Shown piece after piece: positions 26,203 through 33,531 of a DNA stretch of 64,000 bases. Below the pieces are notes generated by a model that had not been told where the DNA came from, did no database searches, and worked only from the letters and a program-made list of their open reading frames with translations. The DNA comes from an uncultured Oscillospiraceae bacterium (GTDB lineage Bacteria; Bacillota; Clostridia; Oscillospirales; Oscillospiraceae). The DNA lies in NCBI GenBank assembly GCA_934591845.1, contig CAKTPO010000008.1, forward strand, positions 1-64,000, read 5' to 3'. The position numbers and the translations under genes are program-made. The stretch's first letter is position 1. The number at the start of each line of letters is the position of its first letter.

Positions 26203-26255
26203 CTCTACGCTCTACTCTACGGCTCTACCCCAACTCTACCAGGGGTAGAGTTGGC

Positions 26256-27569
26256 TTATTCCCCAGAATTACCTTGATTATTCTGGGGTATACCCTTGTT
26301 TTTCCGGTAATTCCGATAGTTTCCACGGCGGCGGGGCTTTTGCTCTGTCCGTTTCTCTCCCTCCTGAGGTGCCTCCTGGGCTACCGGGCGATTCTCCTTT
26401 TGGGGGCGGTCAGGACGGGGGCGGCGGCGATCCGGCCGGCGGTCACCGGTGTCCGGCTGCTGCTTTTGTTCCTCTTTACCATCCGCTTTTTGCTCTTTTC
26501 CCTCAGGCCGGGGGCCTCTGGGCTTTCGCTTGGGCTTTTGGGGTTTTTCGGAAACCTCCCGCTGGGGCTGCTGCTCCGGCTCCTCTACCACCGACTCGGT
26601 GCTGTAGCGGAAACGAATCGGCTCCAGAACCATGGGGTCTTCCTCTTTCCGCTCCGGCTTCTGCCGAACACCGGAGCCTGAAATAGGGGCCAAATCATTG
26701 GGAATGGGCGGGTCGCTCTTCTTGGCCTTGCCGCTGCGAAGAATGGCCACTTCCTCATTGGGGAAGACGCTGATGGTTTCAGGATTGCTTTCCATGCGGA
26801 CTTTCACCCGCTGGCGCAGAATATCCGCCTCCACCACAGTTCCCCGGCCCTCCGGGGTGTCCACAAAGGATTCCAGTTTGGGGCTGGTACGGATCAGGGC
26901 CTCATAGGTATCCTGCTCGTATTTCAGGCAGCACATGAGCCTGCCGCAGGTGCCGGAGATTTTGGTGGGGTTCAGGCTGAGATTCTGGGACTTGGCCATT
27001 TTAATGGACACCGGCTGAAAATCATCCAGGAAGCTGGCACAGCAGAATGGTCTGCCGCAAATGCCCAGGCCGCCTACCATTTTGGCCTTGTCCCGGACGC
27101 CGATCTGCCGCAGCTCAATGCGGGTATGGAAGACGCTGGCCAGGTCCTTTACCAGTTCCCGGAAGTCCACCCGCTCATCGGCGGTGAAGTAGAACAGGAT
27201 CTTGCTGCCGTCAAAGGCGCACTCGGCGCAGACGAGCTGCATGTCCAGACCATGGGTCTGGATTTTCTGGATGCAGACCGCCTGAGCCTTGGCCTCCTTG
27301 GCCCGGTTGTCCGCCACGATCCGCTCATCCTGGGCCGTGGCCTTGCGCAGCACCTTCCGCAGCGGGGCCACCACATCCTTTTGGGCAATGCGGTGAACGC
27401 CGCTGGCGCAGATGCCAAATTCCTCCCCCCGGGCGGTGTCCATGATCACATGGTCCCCCTGGGTCAGGTGAAAACCGGCAGGGTCAAAGAAGTAGATCTT
27501 CTGGCCGGGCCGGAACTGAATATCCACCACGGAAACCATTTCCGGGGTGTCTTTGGAGATTTCTTCCAT
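26256..27569 (-). CDS. ricT: PSP1-domain protein RicT (YaaT)
   Basis: A 437-residue protein. The conserved PSP1/RicT part (about residues 1-275) has the cysteine patterns CAECAF, GRPFCCASFL and GTCGRLMCCLKYE. In Bacillus RicT works with RicA and RicF to bind [4Fe-4S] clusters and stimulate RNase Y maturation cleavage. Residues about 300-437 form a Pro/Arg/Lys/Glu-rich disordered tail, far longer than in Bacillus (about 275 in total) and RNA-binding-like in composition. The start at 27569 has AGGAG 6 nt upstream. It lies downstream of holB, as in Bacillus. Confidence 0.92.
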   Translation of the reverse strand: MEEISKDTPEMVSVVDIQFRPGQKIYFFDPAGFHLTQGDHVIMDTARGEEFGICASGVHRIAQKDVVAPLRKVLRKATAQDERIVADNRAKEAKAQAVCIQKIQTHGLDMQLVCAECAFDGSKILFYFTADERVDFRELVKDLASVFHTRIELRQIGVRDKAKMVGGLGICGRPFCCASFLDDFQPVSIKMAKSQNLSLNPTKISGTCGRLMCCLKYEQDTYEALIRTSPKLESFVDTPEGRGTVVEADILRQRVKVRMESNPETISVFPNEEVAILRSGKAKKSDPPIPNDLAPISGSGVRQKPERKEEDPMVLEPIRFRYSTESVVEEPEQQPQREVSEKPQKPKRKPRGPRPEGKEQKADGKEEQKQQPDTGDRRPDRRRPRPDRPQKENRPVAQEAPQEGEKRTEQKPRRRGNYRNYRKNKGIPQNNQGNSGE

Positions 27570-27627
27570 GATAAGCTCCTAACTATTATTCTGAAGGGTG
27601 GGTAAAAACCATAGGAAACGGCGAATA

Positions 27628-27737
27628 AATTGACAATGGACAATTTACAATTGACAATTATTGGGGCGACCAACGTTGTCCATTTTGACCCGTCCGGTAA
27701 AGGATGTAGGGAACGGCCTATGTGCCGTTCCGGTGAC
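27628..27737. repeat. Heptamer array plus GTAGGGAACGG palindrome
   Basis: An array of TTGACAA/TGGACAA units (27628-27660) is joined to a linker with CGACCAACGTTGTCC and ending in GTAGGGAACGGCC / GTGCCGTTCCG. The same order of modules forms the left arm of the 43.5 kb element, so this is a solo arm. It fills the gap between holB and ricT. Confidence 0.7.
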
Positions 27738-27740
27738 GTG

Positions 27741-28694
27741 CTACCGCAATGCCCACACCAGATGGCCGCAGACGGCGGCGGGGGAAACGTTGGACAGGGT
27801 GTATTCCCTGGATTTTTTGAGAATCTCATAGTAGCGGTACAGGCTTCGGCTGTCCCGGGCGGCGGCCAGACGGCGGGCCGGGGCAGAGACCGTGGGCATG
27901 CCGCAGGCGGCGGTGAGGGCGTTTTCCATCAGCTCCTGCCACTCCCGCAAAAGGTCTGCCAATTGGTCCCGCTTGGCCTTTTCCAGAGGTACCAGCAGTT
28001 GGGTCAGCAGCAGACCGTCCTTGCGGCACAGGGCTTCTACCAGCTTTTCCGTCTCCTCCCGGGTCTTCCCGTCCTCCTCCAAAAGGGCCTTGGCCTGGCC
28101 CCAAAAACCGCCGCTGCGCTCTGCCGCCGCCCCAATGGCATCCGGAGACTTTCCAGGGTACGCCTGGGTCAGAGTGGACACCAGCAGGGGTTTTGCCAAA
28201 GGCTGCATTCTCAGCTCCGTACAGCGGGAGCGGACCGTAGGCAGCAGGGCATCGGCATTGGTGGTCAGCAGCAGGAACACGCCGTAGGCCGGGGGCTCCT
28301 CCAACACTTTTAACAAGGCATTCTGTCCCGGAATGCCCATGTCCTGGGCCCGGGGAAACAGGTAGATTTTATGTTCCGACTCATTGGGCTGCACGTAAAT
28401 ATCCGCCCGGGCCTGACGGATCAAATCCACGGTGACGGTTTTCTTTTCCGGGTCGTCCACGGTGATAAAATCCGGGTGCAGTCCCTCCCGGACTTTCCGG
28501 CAGGGGGTGCAATGGCCGCAGGGCTTGTTCTTTCCCTGGCAGAGGATGGCAGAAGCCAGGAGTCTGGCCAGGGTCCGCTTCCCGGAGCCTTCCGGGCCGG
28601 AAATCAGGTAAAAATGGGAAATATGTCCTTTTTCCAGACTGCGGGCCAGATTTTCCTTGATATGCTCGTTGCCAAGCAGGGCATCCTTTTCCAT
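27741..28694 (-). CDS. holB: DNA polymerase III subunit delta'
   Basis: A 317-residue clamp-loader subunit. It has an AAA+ P-loop (GPEGSGKRTL), the zinc module C-x6-C-x2-C-x2-C (CQGKNKPCGHCTPC), ENALLKVLEEP-type sensor region (QNALLKVLEEPP) and LRMQPL. Delta' loads the beta clamp with delta and DnaX. The ATG at 28694 lies 2 nt after the stop of the pyrophosphatase gene; a GTG 12 bp earlier is an alternative. Gene order holB-ricT matches the Bacillus holB-yaaT pair. Confidence 0.92.
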   Translation of the reverse strand: MEKDALLGNEHIKENLARSLEKGHISHFYLISGPEGSGKRTLARLLASAILCQGKNKPCGHCTPCRKVREGLHPDFITVDDPEKKTVTVDLIRQARADIYVQPNESEHKIYLFPRAQDMGIPGQNALLKVLEEPPAYGVFLLLTTNADALLPTVRSRCTELRMQPLAKPLLVSTLTQAYPGKSPDAIGAAAERSGGFWGQAKALLEEDGKTREETEKLVEALCRKDGLLLTQLLVPLEKAKRDQLADLLREWQELMENALTAACGMPTVSAPARRLAAARDSRSLYRYYEILKKSREYTLSNVSPAAVCGHLVWALR

Positions 28695-28696
28695 AT

Positions 28697-30310
28697 TTAG
28701 CCCCACAAAGCGGACAGCATGGGAATGATCTGCTTCTTCCGGCTCATGACCCTAGGCAGGAACACCGTATTGTCCTTGGGGGTCACGCCAAAGGCCTGCT
28801 GAATGGTATCGTCATCGCCCACATAAAGCAGCTGGGTTCCCTCCAGCAGCACATCCGTCAGCATGAGGATGACCATGATGAGGCCCTCTTTCTTGGCCTG
28901 ACGGTTCATGTGGTCTAAGAACTCGGTTTTCCGCTGCAACATACTGGGGCTATCCACACAGGTGATCTGGGAGACGGCGAAGTCGTGGCCTGCGATATGG
29001 AATTCCTTATAGTCCGTGAACAGCAGTTCCTGGGCGGTCTTGTTGCCGATGGAGCCGGAGAAAATGGCCTTGCCCAGTTCGTCCAGGGAGATATCCGCCA
29101 TTCTGGCCAGTCGCTCCGCCATTTTCCGGTCCCGCTCCGTACAGGTGGGGGACTTGAACATAACGGTATCCGAGAGGATGGCTGCCGCCATCATGCCCGC
29201 CATGCCCTTGGAGGGCATGAGACCCCGGTCCTGGTACATGCCGGCCAAGATGGTATTGGTGGAGCCCACCGGCTCATTGCGGACATAAATGGGGTTGGTG
29301 GTCTGAATATCTGCCAGACGGTGGTGGTCAATGATTTCCAGAATCTCCGCCTCGTCCAGGCCCGGTACAGACTGGGCCGCCTCGTTGTGGTCCACCAGCA
29401 CCACCCGTTTCCGGCGGGGCCGCAGCAGATGATACCGGCTGAGGATGCCTACGATTTTTTCGTTTTCATCCAGAATGGGGTAGCAGGATTCCCGGTGTTT
29501 CAGCACCGTTTCCTTTACATCGTCCACCCGGTCTTCCAGATGGAAGCAGACCAGATCCTCTTTCCGGCAAATTCTGCCAATAGGGGTAGACTGGAAAATC
29601 ACCCGGGTGGCCCGGTAGGCGGCAAAGGGGGTGGAGATGATGCAGGTGGTGGTAGGCAGGTTCCGCAGTTCCTCGTCCAACTCCGCCTGACACAGCACCA
29701 CGGCGGTGACGTTCATTTCCAACGCCCGGCGAATCATATCCGGCTGATGGCCGCAGAATACAATGGAATCCTTTCGGCTCCACAGCAGACTCTCCCGGTT
29801 CTGGGGCAGGGCGATGGTCACCTTGCCGGAAATGGTATCCACCTGGTCTCCGGCCTCGTTCAGCACCCGGCCTTCCAGCACGGAGAGCACATTGAACAGG
29901 GGCACATCCGCCAGTTCCGCACCGGCGATCAAATCCATATTGTAGGTGGCAATGTAGTCCCGGGACAGCATGCCGTAAAGGGTGCCGTCCTCATTGGCAA
30001 CCGGCAGGGCGGGAATGCTGGGCTGAGCCTGGAATGTTTTCCAGGCCTGGGCCACGGTCACGTTGGCATCCAGCACCGGGGGCGTATCGAAATCCAGGTC
30101 CTGAACCTGGGTGTACATGCTGTTGATGCGCTTGGGGGCCTCAAAACCGAACCGGTCCAGCACCAGCTGGGTTTCGTCCGACACCCGGCCCAGGCAAGCG
30201 GCCTTGTATTCCCGGTCTCCCAGGGCGTTGCGCAGGGCGGCATAGGCCATGGCCGCCACAATGGAGTCGGTATCCGGATTTCTGTGTCCGGTCACATAAA
30301 TAGGGTCCAT
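28697..30310 (-). CDS. Manganese-dependent inorganic pyrophosphatase with CBS and DRTGG domains
   Basis: A 537-residue CBS-type family II pyrophosphatase. The DHH core is split: GHRNPDTDS at the N-terminus, then CBS (about 70-130), DRTGG (about 150-245), second CBS (about 245-300), then VDHNE, EIIDHHRL and the DHHA2 domain with the RKK-type substrate site (SRKKQIIP) at the C-terminus. It hydrolyses PPi; the regulatory domains bind adenine nucleotides, often diadenosine polyphosphates. The ATG at 30310 follows AAGGAGGAG. It is probably co-transcribed with holB and ricT. Confidence 0.95.
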   Translation of the reverse strand: MDPIYVTGHRNPDTDSIVAAMAYAALRNALGDREYKAACLGRVSDETQLVLDRFGFEAPKRINSMYTQVQDLDFDTPPVLDANVTVAQAWKTFQAQPSIPALPVANEDGTLYGMLSRDYIATYNMDLIAGAELADVPLFNVLSVLEGRVLNEAGDQVDTISGKVTIALPQNRESLLWSRKDSIVFCGHQPDMIRRALEMNVTAVVLCQAELDEELRNLPTTTCIISTPFAAYRATRVIFQSTPIGRICRKEDLVCFHLEDRVDDVKETVLKHRESCYPILDENEKIVGILSRYHLLRPRRKRVVLVDHNEAAQSVPGLDEAEILEIIDHHRLADIQTTNPIYVRNEPVGSTNTILAGMYQDRGLMPSKGMAGMMAAAILSDTVMFKSPTCTERDRKMAERLARMADISLDELGKAIFSGSIGNKTAQELLFTDYKEFHIAGHDFAVSQITCVDSPSMLQRKTEFLDHMNRQAKKEGLIMVILMLTDVLLEGTQLLYVGDDDTIQQAFGVTPKDNTVFLPRVMSRKKQIIPMLSALWG

Positions 30311-30350
30311 AATCTCCTCCTTTTAAGGTTTTCACATTTCAAATAGGCCC

Positions 30351-30517
30351 TAAGGAAGCTCTGATTAAATCGGCAAGAGCTGACGGCGAAAGATTTTGGT
30401 TCCAGACAAGCTTCTAAAAGTGGAGGAATACTTTGTGTATTTCCCACTTTTAGAAGCGCAGTCTGGGAGCAAAAGATTCGCCGCTCAGCCGCAGACGATT
30501 TGATCAGAGTTTCCTTA
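30351..30517. repeat. Hairpin element (MITE-like), copy 1
   Basis: A 167-bp imperfect palindrome. The outer ends are TAAGGAAGCTCTGATTAAAT and its near-complement; inner arms include CCAGAC/GTCTGG and GCTTCTAAAAGTGG/CCACTTTTAGAAGC. The tip is GGAATAC-TTTGT-GTATTTCC. The ansA stop codon (TAA) lies in its edge. Copy 2 at 54134 keeps the tip and outer parts but has a different, still complementary inner stem. Confidence 0.85.
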
Positions 30518-31510
30518 TAGTTCCAGGGTGATCTCCCCGGCCAGATCTTTTGCGAAAAGGGCGGTAATCTGCTTCTGGTCCAGGCCCTGGCCCAGGCCCC
30601 ACATGAGCTTGGTATAGGCGGCTTCCGAGGTCATGTCCAGGCCTTGAATAACCCCCAGTTCCAATAGCTTCTTGCCCACCTGATAGACCCGCAGGTCCGC
30701 GCTGTCATAAAGGCACTGGGTGGTGACCACCACGGAAATCCCGTCCTCCACCGCCCGACGGATGCCCCGCAGGCCCTTGTGCAGCACATTGACCCCGCCC
30801 AGACCAAAGGCCTCAATGACGATGCCCCGGTAGCCCATGGCCGCCAGCATGTCAAATACCGCCGGGTTGAGACCTGGAGTCAGTTTCAGCAGAAACACAT
30901 CCCGGCAAAGGGCAGGCTCCAGCCGCGCTTCCCCCGCCGGAGTGCGGAGCATGGTTTCATCTACCAGAAGCCCCCGGTTTGTCACCGTGGCCACATATCT
31001 GGCATTGATGCTTTCAAAAGCGGAAAAGCCGGAAGCCCGGACTTTCACTGCCCGACAGCCCAGCATGACCTTTCGGTCAAAGGCCAGAAACACCCCGGAA
31101 TACCCGGAAGCCGCCATGGCAAAGGCCGTCCGCAGATTGGAGGGTCCGTCAGACAGAAAATCCGTCAGGGGCAGCTGGGAGCCGGTAAACACCACCGGCA
31201 AGTCGATTTCCGGCAGCTGAAAGGTCACGGCAGAGGCGGTATAGGCCATGGTATCGGTGCCGTGGGACACCACGATGCCGTCAAAGCCCTTGCGGTTTTC
31301 AAAAATCGCCCCGGCGATCAACTGCCATTCCTCCGGGGTCATGTTGGAGGAATCCAGGCAGATCACATCTTTCACGGTAATATCATAATAAGACCGAAGC
31401 TGTTCCAGCTCCCGCTCCATAATACCGCTGTGCTGAGGCTCCAACCCCTCTCCCCCAGGGACACAGGCAATGGTTCCGCCGGTGGTCAGCAGCAGAATGT
31501 GTTTTTTCAT
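30515..31510 (-). CDS. ansA: Type I L-asparaginase
   Basis: A 331-residue cytoplasmic asparaginase, hydrolysing asparagine to aspartate and ammonia. The nucleophile motif TTGGTIA is near the N-terminus and the second catalytic motif VSHGTDTMAYTA follows. The C-terminal domain is of the type I form. The start at 31510 has GGAGG 5 nt upstream; upstream in-frame codons are non-coding. The stop lies at the edge of the hairpin element. It has its own promoter. Confidence 0.93.
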   Translation of the reverse strand: MKKHILLLTTGGTIACVPGGEGLEPQHSGIMERELEQLRSYYDITVKDVICLDSSNMTPEEWQLIAGAIFENRKGFDGIVVSHGTDTMAYTASAVTFQLPEIDLPVVFTGSQLPLTDFLSDGPSNLRTAFAMAASGYSGVFLAFDRKVMLGCRAVKVRASGFSAFESINARYVATVTNRGLLVDETMLRTPAGEARLEPALCRDVFLLKLTPGLNPAVFDMLAAMGYRGIVIEAFGLGGVNVLHKGLRGIRRAVEDGISVVVTTQCLYDSADLRVYQVGKKLLELGVIQGLDMTSEAAYTKLMWGLGQGLDQKQITALFAKDLAGEITLEL

Positions 31511-31544
31511 AATTCCTCCAACAAACAGAAAATCTCTACGTAGC

Positions 31545-31573
31545 ATTATATCCCTAACCATAGGAAATAGCAA
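31545..31573 (-). promoter_or_regulatory. Promoter of ansA
   Basis: On the minus strand TTGCTA (31573-31568) and TATAAT (31550-31545), spacer 17 bp. Confidence 0.7.
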
Positions 31574-31587
31574 GTATTTTCTGCAAA

Positions 31588-31617
31588 ACGAAAACCGCCT
31601 CCCGGGAGGGAGGCGGT
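31588..31617 (-). terminator. Terminator of the DUF4160/DUF2442 operon
   Basis: Stem ACCGCCTCCC / GGGAGGCGGT followed on the minus strand by TTTTCG. Confidence 0.8.
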
Positions 31618-31649
31618 CGGGAGGGGAGACGGAATAGAATGGAGCGAAA

Positions 31650-31943
31650 CTACATTGCCATGCTCTCATAGGCATAGCTGTCACGGTAAACGGTTTCCGG
31701 CGCAATGTCAATTTCCCCATTGTTCCACGTGATCACTCCATGAAACAAAACCGGGTTCATAAATATCTGTTCATCCGCCAGGGGCGCAAATGCAGTCCCC
31801 TCCAGAACCGTTGTATCAAACAGTCTTTTTTCTCCTGTTGAGAATGTTACAAGCATCATGCCACCGCGCAGAGGCTTCACCTGTGTGACCTTGATGCCCT
31901 CCTGCATTTCTCCAGCATAGCAAATATCATTCATAACGTACAT
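31650..31943 (-). CDS. DUF2442 domain protein
   Basis: A 97-residue protein matching the DUF2442 pattern: KVTQVKPLRGGMMLVTFSTGEKRLFD, a hydrophobic middle, then VITWNNGEIDIAPETVY. DUF2442 proteins have no proven activity and often sit beside DUF4160 genes, as here, so the pair has been suspected of toxin-antitoxin-like behaviour; this is not established. The ATG at 31943 has GAGG 8 nt upstream; a GTG at 31952 and an ATG at 31934 are alternatives. Confidence 0.75.
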   Translation of the reverse strand: MYVMNDICYAGEMQEGIKVTQVKPLRGGMMLVTFSTGEKRLFDTTVLEGTAFAPLADEQIFMNPVLFHGVITWNNGEIDIAPETVYRDSYAYESMAM

Positions 31944-31953
31944 TCCGATCACC

Positions 31954-32220
31954 TCAATTCATGGGGGGTATCTTGTCAAAATGCTCACCCTGAACAGCAA
32001 GATTCCACGCCTTATAAGCTTCTTCCTCGTGGAACGCAAGCCAACCTGTTACGATTTTCAACTGCTTCCGTGGAAGCGAACCCGCCAGTAATTCCCCGTC
32101 TATTGCGATTGCGGCTTCATATTCTCCATAATAAACGTGAACGTGCGGTTTGTTATGCTGTCCTGTATCTCGAAACAGCATATAAATAACCATTCCACCA
32201 AAACGGCTTAATTCCGGCAT
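31954..32220 (-). CDS. DUF4160 domain protein
   Basis: An 88-residue protein with the DUF4160 hallmark: PELSRFGGMVIYMLFRD followed by HNKPHVHVYYGEYEAAIAID, then a C-terminal part that matches the usual helix with W and HEEE. The conserved HxHV suggests a metal or catalytic site. It sits 10 bp upstream of the DUF2442 gene and is the first gene of that operon. The ATG at 32220 follows AAAGGGGTG. Confidence 0.78.
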   Translation of the reverse strand: MPELSRFGGMVIYMLFRDTGQHNKPHVHVYYGEYEAAIAIDGELLAGSLPRKQLKIVTGWLAFHEEEAYKAWNLAVQGEHFDKIPPMN

Positions 32221-32275
32221 GGTACAACACCCCTTTGTTGTGAAGTGAAGCTGGGATAGCATCTATTACATCATT

Positions 32276-32304
32276 ATGATACCAAAAACCTGTCTGATTC
32301 TCAA
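32276..32304 (-). promoter_or_regulatory. Promoter of the DUF4160/DUF2442 operon
   Basis: On the minus strand TTGAGA (32304-32299) and TATCAT (32281-32276), spacer 17 bp. Confidence 0.65.
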
Positions 32305-32384
32305 TAGAGATTTTTGTAAATTTTTCGCAGTCTCCTTTGTGTCGGGTGGCGGATTGCAGTCGCAATGCAGAAAACAGGTACTCT

Positions 32385-32515
32385 TAGAATGCCCCGGTCG
32401 AAGAATACACGTATCAGCGAAACCGTAGGGAACGGCACATAGGCCGTTCCCTACGGTTTCGCTGATTGGTGGACGTTTTCAACCGGGGGATTCTAAGGAC
32501 GGGCGGGGCAACGTT
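32385..32515. repeat. Repeat element with a perfect 23-bp-arm palindrome
   Basis: Bases 32414-32465 form two 23-nt arms beginning TCAGCGAAACCGTAGGGAAC, with the 6-nt loop ACATAG, all paired. The flanks carry TTAGAATGCCCCGGTCGAA and CAACCGGGGGATTCTAAGG, themselves inverted, so the stem is longer with interruptions. It is homologous to the left arm of the 6.6 kb element. With the arrays at 32564-32635 it fills the gap 32221-32689, which holds no gene. Confidence 0.75.
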
Positions 32516-32563
32516 TCATATTGCGGGAACAACAGACACAAAGGAACCACGTCCGTCCCCCAA

Positions 32564-32635
32564 AAATTGTCAATTGTCCATTGTCAATTGTCAATTCGGA
32601 AATAACTGTCAACTGTCCACTGTCAACTGTCAACT
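32564..32635. repeat. Two adjacent heptamer arrays
   Basis: Units TTGTCAA/TTGTCCA (32564-32597) and CTGTCAA/CTGTCCA (32604-32635) lie in the same orientation, both of period 7. Confidence 0.75.
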
Positions 32636-32637
32636 AA

Positions 32638-32690
32638 AAACCCCGCCCCAAGCCTTCGGATTCTCTCCATTGTCTAGGGGCGGGGTTCAT
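32638..32690 (-). terminator. Terminator of the capsule/larC operon
   Basis: Stem AACCCCGCCCC / GGGGCGGGGTT with a loop of about 26 nt; on the minus strand it is followed by TTTTTAG. Confidence 0.8.
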
Positions 32691-33523
32691 TACGCTTCGC
32701 TCTCCCCCAGCATTGCCCGGAGGCAGTTGGCGGCGGGGAAATCTTTGGTACCCAGGCCGTAGCCGATGGCGTTTACGGTCATGGTAGGGAGGACATCGTA
32801 GGCGGTGACGAACTGGCGCAGCAGGGCGGCGCCGGTGGGGGTGCACAGTTCGCCGGGGATGTCACCGGCCCGGATGGGGATGCCCAGGAGAATTTGGGCG
32901 GTGGCAGGGGCGGGAACCGGGAGAATGCCGTGGGCGCAGCGGATCTTGCCGTAGCCCACCTGCACCGGGGAAGCAACGATTTTCTCCGGAGCCAGCTGCT
33001 CCAACAGATAGCACACGGCGGTAATATCCGCCAGGGCATCCAGGGAACCCACCTCGTGGAAGTGGATTTGGTCTACGGGGACCCCGTGAACCTGACTCTC
33101 TGCCTGGGCGATGTGCGCATAAACCCCCAGGACCTGGGCCTTTACGGCATCGGATACGGACAGGGCCTGAACCGCCTGACGGATGTCTGCCATGGCGGTA
33201 TGGCTGTGGTGGTGTCCGTGGCTGTGGTCATGGTGGTGGCCATGGTCGTGTTCATGTTCATGCGCATGCTCATGCTCATGGTGGTGCTCGTGCTGGGGTA
33301 GATCCTGGCAGGGCTGTTCCTCCTGGCCCAGGACGGTGACGTGGATGTGGGTGCCGGAAATGCCGCATTTGCTGCCCCGTTCCATGGAAAATTGGGTGTG
33401 GGGCAGTCCCAGGTGGTTCAGCTGTTCCAGGGCTGCTTCCCGATCCGGCATCAGTTCCAGCAGTGCCCCGGTGAGCATGTCACCGGCGGCCCCCATGCCC
33501 AGGTCCAGATAAAGGGTTTTCAT
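32690..33523 (-). CDS. LarC1-like nickel insertion protein (no LarC2 part)
   Basis: A 277-residue protein starting MKTLYLDLGMGAAGDMLTGA, the LarC N-terminal signature. A His/Glu/Asp-rich metal-binding stretch runs about residues 78-109. IHFHEVGSLDALADI and CTPTGAALL follow. LarC inserts nickel into the pincer cofactor of lactate racemase and related enzymes; in Lactobacillus LarC1 and LarC2 are joined by frameshifting. Here the frame stops in ESEA and a terminator follows, leaving no room for LarC2. No larA, larB or larE is nearby. It starts 8 nt after capF, with AGGAGG, so it is in the polysaccharide operon. Confidence 0.8.
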   Translation of the reverse strand: MKTLYLDLGMGAAGDMLTGALLELMPDREAALEQLNHLGLPHTQFSMERGSKCGISGTHIHVTVLGQEEQPCQDLPQHEHHHEHEHAHEHEHDHGHHHDHSHGHHHSHTAMADIRQAVQALSVSDAVKAQVLGVYAHIAQAESQVHGVPVDQIHFHEVGSLDALADITAVCYLLEQLAPEKIVASPVQVGYGKIRCAHGILPVPAPATAQILLGIPIRAGDIPGELCTPTGAALLRQFVTAYDVLPTMTVNAIGYGLGTKDFPAANCLRAMLGESEA

Positions 33524-33531
33524 AACGCCTC

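Noticed and set aside
32640..32690. Programmed frameshift into a LarC2 part
   Set aside because: A terminator and repeat arrays follow the stop directly and no LarC2-like sequence is present in any frame nearby.
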